DNA of 48,113 nucleotides from Paludibacteraceae bacterium (lineage in GTDB: Bacteria > Bacteroidota > Bacteroidia > Bacteroidales > Paludibacteraceae): positions 1-48,113 of the forward strand of contig JAFTHS010000007.1 of the NCBI GenBank assembly GCA_017457295.1, written 5' to 3'. Position numbers and translations under genes: made by a program. The notes under the pieces are model-generated. The model had not been told where the DNA came from. It searched no databases and worked only from the letters and a program-made list of their open reading frames with translations. Within the stretch, counting starts at the first letter, position 1. Every line of letters begins with the position of its first letter. Positions 6,492 to 15,298 of this stretch are shown here, piece after piece.

Positions 6492-6634
6492 ATTGTATAT
6501 ACCATTTCACCCTCCAACTTCTCCAATCTTCGGCGCAAAAACGACAAAACGCTGAGTATTCAGCACCACTATATTATATAGAGGCACCTCACAGAGTCTT
6601 CAATCTATAAACTTGTAAGTATAACCTAACACCA

Positions 6635-6666
6635 TTTGCATATCTGCAAATTTTTCCGTACCTTTG
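6635..6666 (+). promoter_or_regulatory. Promoter of the sirtuin gene
   Basis: TTTG at 6635-6638, 20 bp spacer, TACCTTTG at 6659-6666. The leader to the ATG at 6708 is about 35 nt. Confidence 0.8.
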
Positions 6667-6707
6667 CACTCGATAATCATACAAAACTAACATAACCCCT
6701 ATTTATT

Positions 6708-7409
6708 ATGACTAAGAAAATCGTTGTTTTTACAGGAGCAGGTGTATCCGCAGAGAGCGGATTAGGCACTTTTCGTGGCTCCGACGGCATGTGGGACCGC
6801 TACCGCATAGAAGATGTATGCACCCACGAGGCATGGCTCAACAACCCCCAACTCTGCGTTGAGTTCTACAACATGCGCCGTCGCGAAGCCCTCGCAGCCC
6901 AACCCAATGCTGCACATTATGCCATTGCACGCCTGCAGGAGGCCATTCCTAACACCCAAGTCATCACCCAAAACATTGACAATCTCCACGAGAGGGCAGG
7001 TAGCCACGATGTCATTCACCTGCATGGCGAATTGACCAAACTGCGTTCTGAAACCAACGAACTGGCAACTATCGACTTAGACGGTTGGGAGCAACACTAT
7101 GGCGACCGCCATCCCGATGGCTCGCTACTGCGCCCTTATGTAGTCTTCTTCGGAGAAGGAGTGCCTTATTTCCCTTTGGCTTGCGAGGTAGCCAGTCAGG
7201 CAGATATCCTTATCGTGGTGGGCACATCGCTCAATGTCTATCCCGCAGCATCCTTGTTGCAATATGCGCCCTCTTCAGCAGAGATCTATGTGATTGACCC
7301 CAACACTCCTGAGCTTGGCATCTACCGCCACCGCGCCCACCACATCCAGAAAAACGCCTCCGTCGGTGTTCCCGAATTGGTAGAAAAACTGATTGAATCC
7401 TATAAATAA
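6708..7409 (+). CDS. cobB: NAD-dependent protein deacylase, sirtuin class III (SIRT5/CobB-like)
   Basis: 233 residues, usual for bacterial sirtuins. Motifs in order: GAGVSAESGLGTFRG (10-24, NAD binding), TQNIDNLH (87-94), HLHGE with catalytic His106, GTSLNVYPA (172-180). Tyr54 and Arg57 in FYNMRRRE fit the YxxR pair that reads acidic acyl groups in SIRT5, so desuccinylase/demalonylase activity is likely besides deacetylation. The zinc-binding Cys pairs normally found after HxHGE are absent (none in 108-160). It acts in the cytoplasm. The gene has its own promoter and is followed by the sigma-54 promoter region of hsp20. Confidence 0.9.
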   Translation: MTKKIVVFTGAGVSAESGLGTFRGSDGMWDRYRIEDVCTHEAWLNNPQLCVEFYNMRRREALAAQPNAAHYAIARLQEAIPNTQVITQNIDNLHERAGSHDVIHLHGELTKLRSETNELATIDLDGWEQHYGDRHPDGSLLRPYVVFFGEGVPYFPLACEVASQADILIVVGTSLNVYPAASLLQYAPSSAEIYVIDPNTPELGIYRHRAHHIQKNASVGVPELVEKLIESYK

Positions 7410-7415
7410 GTATCG

Positions 7416-7442
7416 TTTTTACATAGGTTGTACATGTAAAAA
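7416..7442. promoter_or_regulatory. 9-bp inverted repeat, candidate enhancer site for the sigma-54 promoter
   Basis: TTTTTACAT (7416-7424) and ATGTAAAAA (7434-7442) form a perfect palindrome with a 9-bp spacer. It lies about 30-57 bp upstream of the -24 box of the hsp20 promoter, a fitting place for a dimeric activator, though closer than usual for an NtrC-type enhancer. Confidence 0.5.
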
Positions 7443-7472
7443 TACATTAATTTTTCTGCCAATCACATAGTT

Positions 7473-7488
7473 TGGCACGCTATTTGCA
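7473..7488 (+). promoter_or_regulatory. Sigma-54 (RpoN) promoter of hsp20
   Basis: TGGCACGCTATTTGCA matches the -24/-12 consensus TGGCACrNNNNTTGCw, with GG at 7474-7475, GC at 7486-7487 and the required 10 bp between them. No TAnnTTTG box precedes the gene. The leader to the start codon at 7580 is about 80 nt. Confidence 0.85.
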
Positions 7489-7579
7489 TTTATACCTATG
7501 CAAAGGCAAAATGGCGAGCAACCTAACAAGAGGAAGTTGCCATCAAACCTAAAACCTAACTATAAAATTTATTGTTATT

Positions 7580-8017
7580 ATGTTACCTACTATCAAAAGG
7601 CAAAACAATTGGTTGCCAACTATTTTCAACGATTTCTTCAACGACGATTGGTTTCCTATGCGCGCTGTAGCTGCTACTGCGCCCGCTATCAATGTCAAGG
7701 AAGACGACAATGCTTTCACCGTGGAGATTGCTGCTCCTGGTATGACTAAAGATGATTTCAAAGTCCATGTCAACGACAAAGAGCAATTGGTCATTTCTGT
7801 GGAGAAAAAGAAAGAAACCAAAGACGAAGACAAATCGGCTAAGTATCTACGCCGCGAATTCAACTACACTCGCTTCGAACAAGCATTGCTTCTTCCAGAG
7901 AATGTGGATAAAGAGGCCATCACAGCCAAAGCATGCAGTGGTGTGCTATGCATCACACTGCCAAAATTGGCTACGTTACCTGACAAACAACCCACTCGAG
8001 TGATAGATATTCAATAA
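7580..8017 (+). CDS. Small heat-shock protein Hsp20 (alpha-crystallin family)
   Basis: 145 residues. The N-terminal arm (1-32) is aromatic-rich (NNWLPTIFNDFFNDDWFP). The alpha-crystallin domain spans about 36-130, with the family's AAPGM loop (51-55) and the GVLCITLPK motif (120-128). A C-terminal I-x-I anchor (VIDIQ) lies at the end. It is an ATP-independent holdase in the cytoplasm that forms oligomers. It is controlled by a sigma-54 promoter rather than the usual Bacteroidota promoter. A strong terminator follows. Confidence 0.95.
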   Translation: MLPTIKRQNNWLPTIFNDFFNDDWFPMRAVAATAPAINVKEDDNAFTVEIAAPGMTKDDFKVHVNDKEQLVISVEKKKETKDEDKSAKYLRREFNYTRFEQALLLPENVDKEAITAKACSGVLCITLPKLATLPDKQPTRVIDIQ

Positions 8018-8102
8018 AACACCCATCTGCGGGTAGGTATCAACTCGCGGATGTTCATCATAACTACGATTGTTTTTTATTGTTTTTAGATTGTTTTTAT
8101 GT

Positions 8103-8134
8103 GGGGCTGTACCAGTGATGGTATGGCCCTTTTT
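8103..8134 (+). terminator. Rho-independent terminator of hsp20
   Basis: GGGC-T-GTACCA / TGGTAT-G-GCCC stem with a 4-nt loop and five T. Confidence 0.85.
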
Positions 8135-8142
8135 ATATTTTT

Positions 8143-8174
8143 TTTGCACATATACATTTTTTTTCGTACCTTTG
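8143..8174 (+). promoter_or_regulatory. Promoter of upp
   Basis: TTTG at 8143-8146, 20 bp spacer, TACCTTTG at 8167-8174, 23 bp before the ATG. Confidence 0.85.
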
Positions 8175-8196
8175 CAGAAAATTAATACAATCACCC

Positions 8197-8859
8197 ATGA
8201 AAGTAATCAATTTATCGGAGCAACCCTCTTTGCTCAACCAGTATCTAAAAGAAATGCGTTCTGTGGAAATACAGAAGGATAGTATGCGTTTTCGCCGCAA
8301 TATAGAGCGTATAGGCGAGATAATGGCTGTGGAAATCAGCAAACATCTTAGCTATGCTATCGAGCCCGTACAAACGCCTCTAGCTATAGCCGAAGTGCAG
8401 GTGCCGCAAGATCAAATAGTATTAGGTACTATCTTGCGTGCTGGTTTGCCGTTGCATCAAGGGTTTCTGAATATGTATGACCACGCAGAAAATGCTTTTG
8501 TTAGTGCCTACCGTAAAGAGGCGGAAGATGAACACGGCAATGTGCAGTTGGAGATAGTTTCTGAGTACTTGGCTGCTCCTTCATTAGAGGGCAAAACGCT
8601 GATATTGGTGGATCCAATGTTGGCTACGGGTATGTCAATGGAAATTGCCTACAAAGCCCTTCTCACGCATGGTACACCTAGCCATCTGCATCTCGTTTGT
8701 GCATTCGCTACTCCCAAAGCAATTGAGCACCTGCAAGCCACTATTCCTGCAGATGCTACGCTCTGGTGCGCTGTGATTGATCCAATGCTCAACGAGAAAA
8801 AATACATCGTTCCGGGCTTAGGAGATGCTGGCGACTTGTGCTTTGGAGGGAAATTGTAA
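8197..8859 (+). CDS. upp: Uracil phosphoribosyltransferase
   Basis: 220 residues. Converts uracil and PRPP to UMP (pyrimidine salvage, cytoplasm). The PRPP-binding motif VDPMLATGMS lies at 138-147, the ILRAG stretch at 79-83, and the uracil-binding GLGDAGDLCFGG near the C-terminus, all typical of UPRTs; the length fits the family. The ATG follows a good promoter. A VanZ-like gene starts 17 bp after the stop and is probably co-transcribed with it. Confidence 0.95.
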   Translation: MKVINLSEQPSLLNQYLKEMRSVEIQKDSMRFRRNIERIGEIMAVEISKHLSYAIEPVQTPLAIAEVQVPQDQIVLGTILRAGLPLHQGFLNMYDHAENAFVSAYRKEAEDEHGNVQLEIVSEYLAAPSLEGKTLILVDPMLATGMSMEIAYKALLTHGTPSHLHLVCAFATPKAIEHLQATIPADATLWCAVIDPMLNEKKYIVPGLGDAGDLCFGGKL

Positions 8860-8876
8860 TTATTTTCCATACCCTC

Positions 8877-9260
8877 ATGATGCGTATTTTGCAATATTGG
8901 AGAAGTATTGCTGTAGCATGCGTAATTCTCTACGGATGTTTATTGCGTGAGCCACGTTATACGTTGCCCCCAATCGAGGGTGGCGACAAATGGGTGCACT
9001 TGCTCATGTATGCCCTATTTGCCTATATGCTTATTTGGGATGCAATATGCGATGGACTGCGAGGGTGGCGATTGGTACTACTGACTTTGGTAGTTCCTAT
9101 CATGTATGGCGGATTAATCGAGATAATCCAAGAGCAGTGGTTTTATCCTCGTACAGGCGATTGGTATGATTGGTTGGCCGATAGTGTGGGTGTTATATTG
9201 GGTTTGGCTATATGGATGATGATTGATAAAATTCGGAATGTGCGACGAACTGATAAATAA
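8877..9260 (+). CDS. VanZ-like integral membrane protein
   Basis: 127 residues from the first of two adjacent ATGs (8877 or 8880). About four membrane segments (9-21, 38-54, 62-80, 100-118). VanZ-family hallmarks are DKWVHLLMYALFAYML and IEIIQEQWFYPRTGDWYDWLADSVGVILG (conserved E, R and D.L.N/D). The molecular function of the family is not settled (teicoplanin resistance association, envelope role). An in-frame start further upstream would run into upp and is unlikely. Its 3' end overlaps dprA. Confidence 0.85.
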   Translation: MMRILQYWRSIAVACVILYGCLLREPRYTLPPIEGGDKWVHLLMYALFAYMLIWDAICDGLRGWRLVLLTLVVPIMYGGLIEIIQEQWFYPRTGDWYDWLADSVGVILGLAIWMMIDKIRNVRRTDK

Positions 9261-10320
9261 GATTACTTTCAGCATACTAATGCGCAATGATTTGCGCAAT
9301 GCGCATGCTCTTCTAGCCACCTCTGCTACTGCCACTCAAGCACTGGCATCACTATCTGCTACCCACTTAGATAAACTATCTATCGCACATGAATTAGCAC
9401 TAAAAGAACTCGATTTCATCGAGAAACATGCTATTAAAACCTACTTCTTTGGAGACGCAGATTATCCTTTTCGTTTGAGTCAATGTGTAGATGCTCCACT
9501 AATGCTTTATGCCAAAGGGAATGCAAATACCAATCCTCAGCATGTGGTCAGCATTGTGGGCACACGTACTCCGTCTGAGCGAGGCAAAGATTGGTGCCGT
9601 CGTTTGGTTCTTGATTTGGCAGACCAAGTGCCCAATCTTACCATTGTGAGTGGCTTAGCATATGGAATAGATGTGGTAGCCCACAAAGCTGCGTTGGAAT
9701 CGGGTATTCCTACTATAATCATTCCCGCTCACGGGCTAGATAGAATCTATCCTTCCGTGCATCGTTCTATAGCTATTCAAGCACTTTCCAATGGAGGCAT
9801 TCTTACCGAATATGTCCATGGTACCGAGCCCGAACGCTACCATTTTGTAGCACGCAATCGTATCGTGGCAGGATTAGCAGATGCTATAGTAGTTGTAGAA
9901 TCAAAAGCCAAAGGTGGTTCGCTGATTACTGCGCAAATGGCAATAGATTATGGTAGAGATGTGTTTGCTTTGCCTGGCAGATATAACGATGTAAGTTCCG
10001 AAGGTTGCAACAATTTGATTAAACGTAACCAAGCTCAACTGATTACCGATGCTGTAGACTTAGTGCAGGCTATGAGATGGGAAATTCAAAAGAAAGATGC
10101 AGTACAGACCAATTTGCTTGATCAGTTTTGCAATTTATCTCCAATTCAACGCTCTCTATTGGATATTCTTGTAGCCGAAGAGGATGGAATACATGTTAAC
10201 CAGCTGGTTGTAAAATTACAACTACCGTACAACGAAGTAGTTTCTGAATTAATGATGATGGAACTACAGGGTATAATCAAAGGTATGCCCGGGGGAATAT
10301 GGAGGAAAATTGAAAAATAA
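9238..10320 (+). CDS. dprA: DNA-processing protein DprA
   Basis: 360 residues from Met at 9238, whose protein begins MCDELINKITFSIL, aligning with the usual DprA start; an upstream in-frame start at 9223 exists. It overlaps the VanZ-like gene by 23 bp. DprA loads RecA onto incoming single-stranded DNA in transformation. An N-terminal SAM-like region precedes the Rossmann domain (about 75-290) with VSIVGTRTPSERG, SGLAYGIDVVAHKAAL and KGGSLITAQMAIDYGRDVFALPG. A C-terminal DprA winged helix (about 305-358) is present. It is complete. Confidence 0.93.
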   Translation: MCDELINKITFSILMRNDLRNAHALLATSATATQALASLSATHLDKLSIAHELALKELDFIEKHAIKTYFFGDADYPFRLSQCVDAPLMLYAKGNANTNPQHVVSIVGTRTPSERGKDWCRRLVLDLADQVPNLTIVSGLAYGIDVVAHKAALESGIPTIIIPAHGLDRIYPSVHRSIAIQALSNGGILTEYVHGTEPERYHFVARNRIVAGLADAIVVVESKAKGGSLITAQMAIDYGRDVFALPGRYNDVSSEGCNNLIKRNQAQLITDAVDLVQAMRWEIQKKDAVQTNLLDQFCNLSPIQRSLLDILVAEEDGIHVNQLVVKLQLPYNEVVSELMMMELQGIIKGMPGGIWRKIEK

Positions 10321-10340
10321 AACTTTTTCTTTTGCTTTTC

Positions 10341-10371
10341 TTGCTAATCTGCGAAAAAAGTTGTACCTTTG
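10341..10371 (+). promoter_or_regulatory. Promoter of the small membrane protein-folB unit
   Basis: TTG at 10341-10343, 20 bp spacer, TACCTTTG at 10364-10371; start codon at 10406. Confidence 0.75.
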
Positions 10372-10405
10372 CAGCGAAAACGGAAATAACTAAAAAAATC
10401 GATAT

Positions 10406-10573
10406 ATGAAGACTCTTTTGGAAAATTTAGGTGCAATCCTAGTATTGCTGGGTGTAGTTTGCCTTGCTGTGTACTATTTCGGTGTACAAAAAAATGGCTT
10501 GCTTGTTGCAAGTATGGTTCTTGAGGTAGCAGGTGTATTGTCATACATTTTGCTCAATAAGCGCTTGAAATAA
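10406..10573 (+). CDS. Small conserved two-helix membrane protein
   Basis: 55 residues beginning MKTLLENLGAILVLLGVVCL. Two hydrophobic segments (about 8-25 and 33-50) are joined by a short polar turn (GVQKNG) and followed by a basic end (LNKRLK). It sits behind a good promoter and ends 4 bp before folB. Proteins of this look are common in Bacteroidales, without known function. The gene is too short for many gene finders, but promoter, start and codon use support it. Confidence 0.8.
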   Translation: MKTLLENLGAILVLLGVVCLAVYYFGVQKNGLLVASMVLEVAGVLSYILLNKRLK

Positions 10574-10577
10574 TACT

Positions 10578-10919
10578 GTGACTATTCGCTTATGCGACAT
10601 CCAATGCCATGCATTTCATGGCGTATTGGAAGAAGAAAAGAAAGAAGGCAATCTCTTTCGCGTGAATATCGCAATCACGATTGATGATGTAGTGGGCATG
10701 CATTCCGACGATATCCAAGACACCTTGGATTATCGTTGTGTTTCTAATATTGTGGCTCGCGAAATGGCCATTCCTTCTGACCTTATTGAGCATGTAGCAT
10801 GGCGCATCAAACATGCTTTGCAATTATCTTTTCCGCAGGCAACAGATATTCGTGTGGCTGTAGCTAAAAAAAATCCCCCACTGAGCTTACAAGTTGCTTG
10901 GGTTGAAGTTGAAATGTAA
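10578..10919 (+). CDS. folB: Dihydroneopterin aldolase
   Basis: 113 residues, GTG start (no in-frame ATG fits; the start lies 4 bp after the preceding stop). Converts 7,8-dihydroneopterin to 6-hydroxymethyl-dihydropterin in folate synthesis. FolB marks: FHGVLEEEKKEGNLFRVNI (13-31, with the conserved Glu), TLDYRCVSNIV (49-59), the helix around LIEHVAWRI (69-77), and the catalytic lysine region VAVAKKNPPL (93-102). The length matches the family. Part of the unit running towards parC. Confidence 0.92.
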   Translation: MTIRLCDIQCHAFHGVLEEEKKEGNLFRVNIAITIDDVVGMHSDDIQDTLDYRCVSNIVAREMAIPSDLIEHVAWRIKHALQLSFPQATDIRVAVAKKNPPLSLQVAWVEVEM

Positions 10920-10954
10920 TTCACATTACCTCCTAAGTATATTTTCTTACCACA

Positions 10955-13606
10955 ATGGCAGAATTCAACGATGCAATCAAACAACATTTGACAGGTATGT
11001 ACCAAGATTGGTTCTTGGACTATGCGTCATATGTGATTCTGGAGCGTGCCGTCCCTGCAATAGAGGATGGGCTCAAGCCTGTGCAGCGTCGTATTCTGCA
11101 TGCCATGAAATCGGTTGACGATGGCAAATACAACAAGGTAGCCAATATTGTGGGACAGACTATGCAATATCACCCACATGGCGATGCTAGTATTGGCGAT
11201 GCTTTGGTGCAATTGGGGCAAAAAAATCTATTGATTGATTGCCAGGGTAACTGGGGAAATATACTCACTGGAGATGGAGCTGCTGCTCCTCGTTATATTG
11301 AAGCTCGATTGAGTAAATTTGCTCTTGAAACAGTCTTCAATCCTAAGACGACAGAGTGGATGATGTCCTACGATGGCAGAAAGAAAGAACCTATTCATCT
11401 GCCTATCAAGTTCCCATTGCTTCTGGCACAAGGTGTAGAGGGTATTGCTGTGGGGCTTAACTCTAAAATCTTGCCACACAACTTCTGTGAGATTTGTGAT
11501 GCGGCTTTAGCACACTTGCGTGGAGAAGAGTTCTTGCTCTATCCAGACTTCCCTACGGGAGGCGAGATTGATGTCAGTCGCTACAACGATGGCGAACGAG
11601 GAGGCACTATACGCATACGTGCTAAAATCCAAAAGGCGGACGATAATCGCTCGTTGATAATCACCGAAATACCATTCGGTACTACTACTTCAAAAATCAT
11701 AGAGACAATTACTCGTGCAGCGCAGAAAGGAAAAATAAAAATCCGCAAAGTCGATGATTTTACCGCAGCGGAAGCGCGCATCGAGGTGCAATTAGCACCA
11801 GGTAGTTCGTCGGATAAGACAATAGATGCGTTATATGCATTCACGGATTGCGAAATTAATATATCGCCTAATTGTTGTGTGGTACAAGACAAGAAACCTA
11901 TTTTCACCACCATCAGCGATCTTCTGCGCATGTCGGTAGAGCATACAAAAGCCCTGTTAAAATGGGAATTGGAGATACAAAAAGCAGAGTTAGAGGAACA
12001 ATATTTCTATACTTCGTTAGAGAAGATCTTTATCGAAAATCGTATCTACAAAGAGGAGGGTTACGAGACGGCTCCCGACAAAGAAAAACTGATAGCTTTT
12101 GTAGATAATGCTCTTGAGCCTTGGAAAGAAAAACTCATTCGTGAAGTGCGTCGTGAGGATATAGAACGACTATTTGAGATTCGGATGATTCGTATCACAC
12201 GTTTTGACTCAAAGAAAGCCGATGAACTGATGCGAGACTTAGATAAGAAAATCAAAGCCACTATCAAGAATCTCAAGAACCTTAACGACTATACTATAGC
12301 ATGGTTCGAATCGTTAAAGGCCAAATACGGACAGTTGTATCCACGTCGCACAGAAGTACGCAACTTTGCGAATATCAATATCAAGACTGTCGTAGAAGCC
12401 AATGAAAAGTTATACATTAATCGTGCAGAGGGCTTCATTGGTACTGGACTGAAGAAAGATGAGTTCTTGTGCAATTGTTCAGATATTGATGACGTTATCA
12501 TATTCCACAAAGATGGAAAGTATAAGATTGTGAAGGTAGCGGACAAAGTGTTTGTTGGCACCGACATTATTCATATTGATATCTTCCGTAAGAATGACCA
12601 TCGTACCATATACAATGCTATCTATCGAGATGGCAAGGGTGGGGTATATTATATGAAGCGTTTTGCTGTTACGGGTATTGCTCGCGACAAAGAGTATGAC
12701 CTGACGCAAGGTACCAAGGGCTCACGTGTGATGTACTTTACCGCTAATCCAAACGGCGAAGCAGAAGTTATACGTGTACAACTGAAACCAGCGCTTCACT
12801 TAAAGAAGGTAGAAGTGATTAAAGACTTGAGCGAGTTGGCTATCAAGAGCCGTACTGCAAGAGGAAATGTGTTGACGAAGTTTGATGTCAAGTCAATCAC
12901 GATGAAGCAAAAAGGCCATTCTACTTTGGGTGGTCGCAAAGTATGGTTTGACCCCGATGTGTTGCGCTTGAACTACGATGGACTTGGCATCTATCTAGGT
13001 GAGTTTGTAGAAGAAGATCGCATATTGGTAATTACAAATACAGGCGATTATTATCTCACTACATTCGAACTGACTGCTCACTTTGACCAAAATATTTGGA
13101 GAATAGAGAAGTTTGATCGTGACAAAGTATGGTCATTGGCTATGTGGAATGCCGATTTGGGCTATTACTATGGCAAACGCTTCCAATTAGATGCGCAACT
13201 GAAGGTACAGAACATGTTGGGCGAGAATAGCGATAGCAAGATAATTATCCTCACTGATCGCGAAGAATCATTGTTCCGCATCACTTTTGTGGATGAGACC
13301 AAGTTGCCAATAGATGTAGATATGTCCGATTTCATCGAAGCCAAATCAGCAAAAGCTAAGGGCAAACGTTTCTCTACATTGGAGATAGCGAAGATAGAAG
13401 ATATTACTCCAGAGCCCGAAACTGAGCCAGAAATTGAGCCCGAAGAAGGTGGGGCAACTACTGAGAATAACGAACCAACAGAAGTAGTAGCCGAATCTGC
13501 AGAAGAACCACAAGCATCAGTATCTTTGGTGGATATTCCTTTCACTATCACAAACGAGGTACCCGAGGATAGCAAGCCTGTCGATGAACAGTTGAGTTTG
13601 TTCTAA
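10955..13606 (+). CDS. parC: DNA topoisomerase IV subunit A (GyrA/ParC family)
   Basis: 883 residues. The N-terminal breakage-reunion domain starts with YASYVILERAVPAIEDGLKPVQRRIL and has the catalytic tyrosine Tyr114 in AAPRYIEARL and the YHPHGDASIGDAL helix. A coiled-coil tower follows (about 330-470) and then a beta-pinwheel C-terminal domain (about 490-815). No perfect GyrA box (QRRGGKG) is seen, which favours topoisomerase IV over gyrase. The last ~60 residues are acidic and low in complexity (PEPETEPEIEPEEGG). It decatenates daughter chromosomes with ParE, which is not in this window. It ends 11 bp before the Met-sulfoxide reductase gene. Confidence 0.9.
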   Translation: MAEFNDAIKQHLTGMYQDWFLDYASYVILERAVPAIEDGLKPVQRRILHAMKSVDDGKYNKVANIVGQTMQYHPHGDASIGDALVQLGQKNLLIDCQGNWGNILTGDGAAAPRYIEARLSKFALETVFNPKTTEWMMSYDGRKKEPIHLPIKFPLLLAQGVEGIAVGLNSKILPHNFCEICDAALAHLRGEEFLLYPDFPTGGEIDVSRYNDGERGGTIRIRAKIQKADDNRSLIITEIPFGTTTSKIIETITRAAQKGKIKIRKVDDFTAAEARIEVQLAPGSSSDKTIDALYAFTDCEINISPNCCVVQDKKPIFTTISDLLRMSVEHTKALLKWELEIQKAELEEQYFYTSLEKIFIENRIYKEEGYETAPDKEKLIAFVDNALEPWKEKLIREVRREDIERLFEIRMIRITRFDSKKADELMRDLDKKIKATIKNLKNLNDYTIAWFESLKAKYGQLYPRRTEVRNFANINIKTVVEANEKLYINRAEGFIGTGLKKDEFLCNCSDIDDVIIFHKDGKYKIVKVADKVFVGTDIIHIDIFRKNDHRTIYNAIYRDGKGGVYYMKRFAVTGIARDKEYDLTQGTKGSRVMYFTANPNGEAEVIRVQLKPALHLKKVEVIKDLSELAIKSRTARGNVLTKFDVKSITMKQKGHSTLGGRKVWFDPDVLRLNYDGLGIYLGEFVEEDRILVITNTGDYYLTTFELTAHFDQNIWRIEKFDRDKVWSLAMWNADLGYYYGKRFQLDAQLKVQNMLGENSDSKIIILTDREESLFRITFVDETKLPIDVDMSDFIEAKSAKAKGKRFSTLEIAKIEDITPEPETEPEIEPEEGGATTENNEPTEVVAESAEEPQASVSLVDIPFTITNEVPEDSKPVDEQLSLF

Positions 13607-13617
13607 ACGCAACATTT

Positions 13618-14091
13618 ATGTCAGAATCATTGATAATTCAGGGTGAAACCAAATCCGAGCGTTATGCGGAATTGGCTTCTCAGTTGCACTCACTGCTTGC
13701 TGGTGAGGCAGATATGATTGCTCGTATGGCCAATGTGGCAGGAGCACTCAAAGAAGCATTTGATTGGTGGTGGGTCGGATTTTATCGTGTTATAGGTAAT
13801 CAATTAGTGCTTGGTCCATACCAAGGTCCTATTGCGTGCACACGCATAGCATATAATAGAGGGGTCTGTGGCACTGCATGGGCACAAAAACAAACGATAA
13901 TTGTTCCCGATGTAGAGCAGTTTCCTGGGCATATTGCTTGCAGCAGTCTTTCCCGTTCAGAGATTGTGGTCCCTATATTGATCAACAATGAGGTAATCGG
14001 AGTGTTAGATATTGATAGCGAACAGATAAATATGTTCGATGAAATCGATGAAAAGTGCTTAGAAGAGATAGTGCAGATAATAATTCATTAA
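13618..14091 (+). CDS. Free methionine-(R)-sulfoxide reductase (GAF domain)
   Basis: 157 residues, a single GAF domain. The three family cysteines are present: Cys74 in GPIACTRI, Cys84 in RGVCGTAW and Cys108 in GHIACSSLS, followed by SEIVVPI. The pattern matches E. coli MsrC (YebR), which reduces free Met-R-O with thioredoxin as donor. It is cytoplasmic and part of oxidative stress repair. It lies directly after parC and is closed by a terminator. Confidence 0.9.
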   Translation: MSESLIIQGETKSERYAELASQLHSLLAGEADMIARMANVAGALKEAFDWWWVGFYRVIGNQLVLGPYQGPIACTRIAYNRGVCGTAWAQKQTIIVPDVEQFPGHIACSSLSRSEIVVPILINNEVIGVLDIDSEQINMFDEIDEKCLEEIVQIIIH

Positions 14092-14120
14092 AAAAGTTGC
14101 TAATCTTAGCAACTTTTTTC
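14088..14120. terminator. Bidirectional terminator between fRMsr and asd
   Basis: AAAAAGTTGCTAA / TTAGCAACTTTTT, a 13-bp perfect stem with an A-run on one side and a T-run on the other, between convergent genes. Confidence 0.92.
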
Positions 14121-14148
14121 TATATAATTATTTCAGTTTGTTCTCTTA

Positions 14149-15174
14149 TTAGATTTTTCTTATAATCTTCTCTGCAATTTGTACTGCGTTGAGAGCGGCG
14201 CCTTTGCGGATTTGGTCGCCTACACACCAGAAGGTAATGCCATTCTCGTTGGCTAAGTCCTTGCGAATACGGCCTACGTACACATCGTCCGTACCACTCA
14301 AATATAGTGGCATAGGGTAGGGATATTGGCCGTTGGATTTGCTTGGATCATCCATCACTTGCACACCTTCTGCATTAGTAAGGGCCTCGCGTACTTGTTC
14401 AGGACTGAGTGATTCAGCAGTCTCCACCCACACCGCTTCGCTGTGAGCACGCAACGAAGGTACACGCACGCAAGTAGCAGATACAGCAATGTCTGAGTGC
14501 ATTATTTTACGCGTCTCGTGGTACATCTTTAACTCCTCTTTGGTATAGTCGTCATCGCCAAAGACATCAATCTGTGGAATGAGGTTGTATGCCAATTGGT
14601 AAGCAAACTTCTGATGCTTTACTTCCTCACCATTAAGGGCTTGGCGGTATTGTTCCTCTAATTCAGCCATCGCACTTGCTCCTGCACCCGAAGCCGATTG
14701 ATAGGAAGATACATGCACTCGCTTAATATGTGAGAGTTTCTCAATTGCCTGCAAACATACAGCCATAATAATGGTAGTGCAGTTGGGATTGGCAATAACA
14801 CGTCTTCCACCCTCTTTGAGAGCTTGTTGAATATCTTCTGGATTTATCTCTGGTACAATCAAAGGACATGATTCATCCATGCGGAAGGCAGATGAGTTGT
14901 CAATCATGATTGCTCCGTAGCGGGTGATATCCTCAGCGTATTCCTTTGATACAGAGCCACCTGCAGATACAAAGGCTATATCAATATCACGGAAAAGATC
15001 GCCGTGTTGCAATAACTCTACGGTATATTCTTTATCGTAGAAAGTATATTTAGAGCCTGCACTACGTGCAGATCCGAAGAGTTTAAGATTGGTAACTGGA
15101 AATTGGCGTTCTGCCAAAATCTTGAGCAGTTCTTGTCCTACTGCGCCTGATGCGCCCACGATAGCGATGTTCAT
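14149..15174 (-). CDS. asd: Aspartate-semialdehyde dehydrogenase
   Basis: 341 residues. Reduces aspartyl phosphate to aspartate semialdehyde with NADPH, the branch point to Lys/DAP, Thr and Met. The NADP-binding GASGAVGQE lies at 7-15, the SAGGSVSKE loop at 70-78, the catalytic Cys132 in ANPNCTTI, and the SYQSASGAG motif near 156-164. Length is typical. Upstream lies the 11-bp repeat array rather than a recognisable promoter, so it may be read with the small wHTH gene. Confidence 0.95.
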   Translation of the reverse strand: MNIAIVGASGAVGQELLKILAERQFPVTNLKLFGSARSAGSKYTFYDKEYTVELLQHGDLFRDIDIAFVSAGGSVSKEYAEDITRYGAIMIDNSSAFRMDESCPLIVPEINPEDIQQALKEGGRRVIANPNCTTIIMAVCLQAIEKLSHIKRVHVSSYQSASGAGASAMAELEEQYRQALNGEEVKHQKFAYQLAYNLIPQIDVFGDDDYTKEELKMYHETRKIMHSDIAVSATCVRVPSLRAHSEAVWVETAESLSPEQVREALTNAEGVQVMDDPSKSNGQYPYPMPLYLSGTDDVYVGRIRKDLANENGITFWCVGDQIRKGAALNAVQIAEKIIRKI

Positions 15175-15197
15175 AGTATTTGAATATTATATGAATT

Positions 15198-15252
15198 GTG
15201 CGTTTATAGTGCGTCTATTGTCCGTCTATTGTGCGTGAATAGTGCGTAATTG
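15198..15252. repeat. Tandem repeat, period 11 bp, five units
   Basis: Units GTGCGTTTATA, GTGCGTCTATT, GTCCGTCTATT, GTGCGTGAATA, GTGCGTAATTG start at 15198, 15209, 15220, 15231 and 15242. The first five bases are kept best. It lies between the wHTH gene and asd. Confidence 0.92.
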
Positions 15253-15260
15253 GCTGGTAA

Positions 15261-15293
15261 AATAGGGCTGTTGACAGTGTCAAACAGCCCTAT
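15261..15293 (-). terminator. Terminator-like hairpin after the small wHTH gene
   Basis: On the minus strand GGGCTGTTTGACA / tGTCAACAGCCC forms a ~12-bp stem with a tiny loop, followed by TATTTTA. It is a few bases after the stop at 15299. The T-run is weak, so read-through to asd is possible. Confidence 0.7.
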
Positions 15294-15298
15294 CGTAA

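Noticed and set aside
10955-13606. Calling the topoisomerase gene gyrA
   Set aside because: No GyrA box (QRRGGKG-like) is seen in the C-terminal domain; the acidic tail and length fit Bacteroidota topoisomerase IV A better, though this rests on sequence reading alone.
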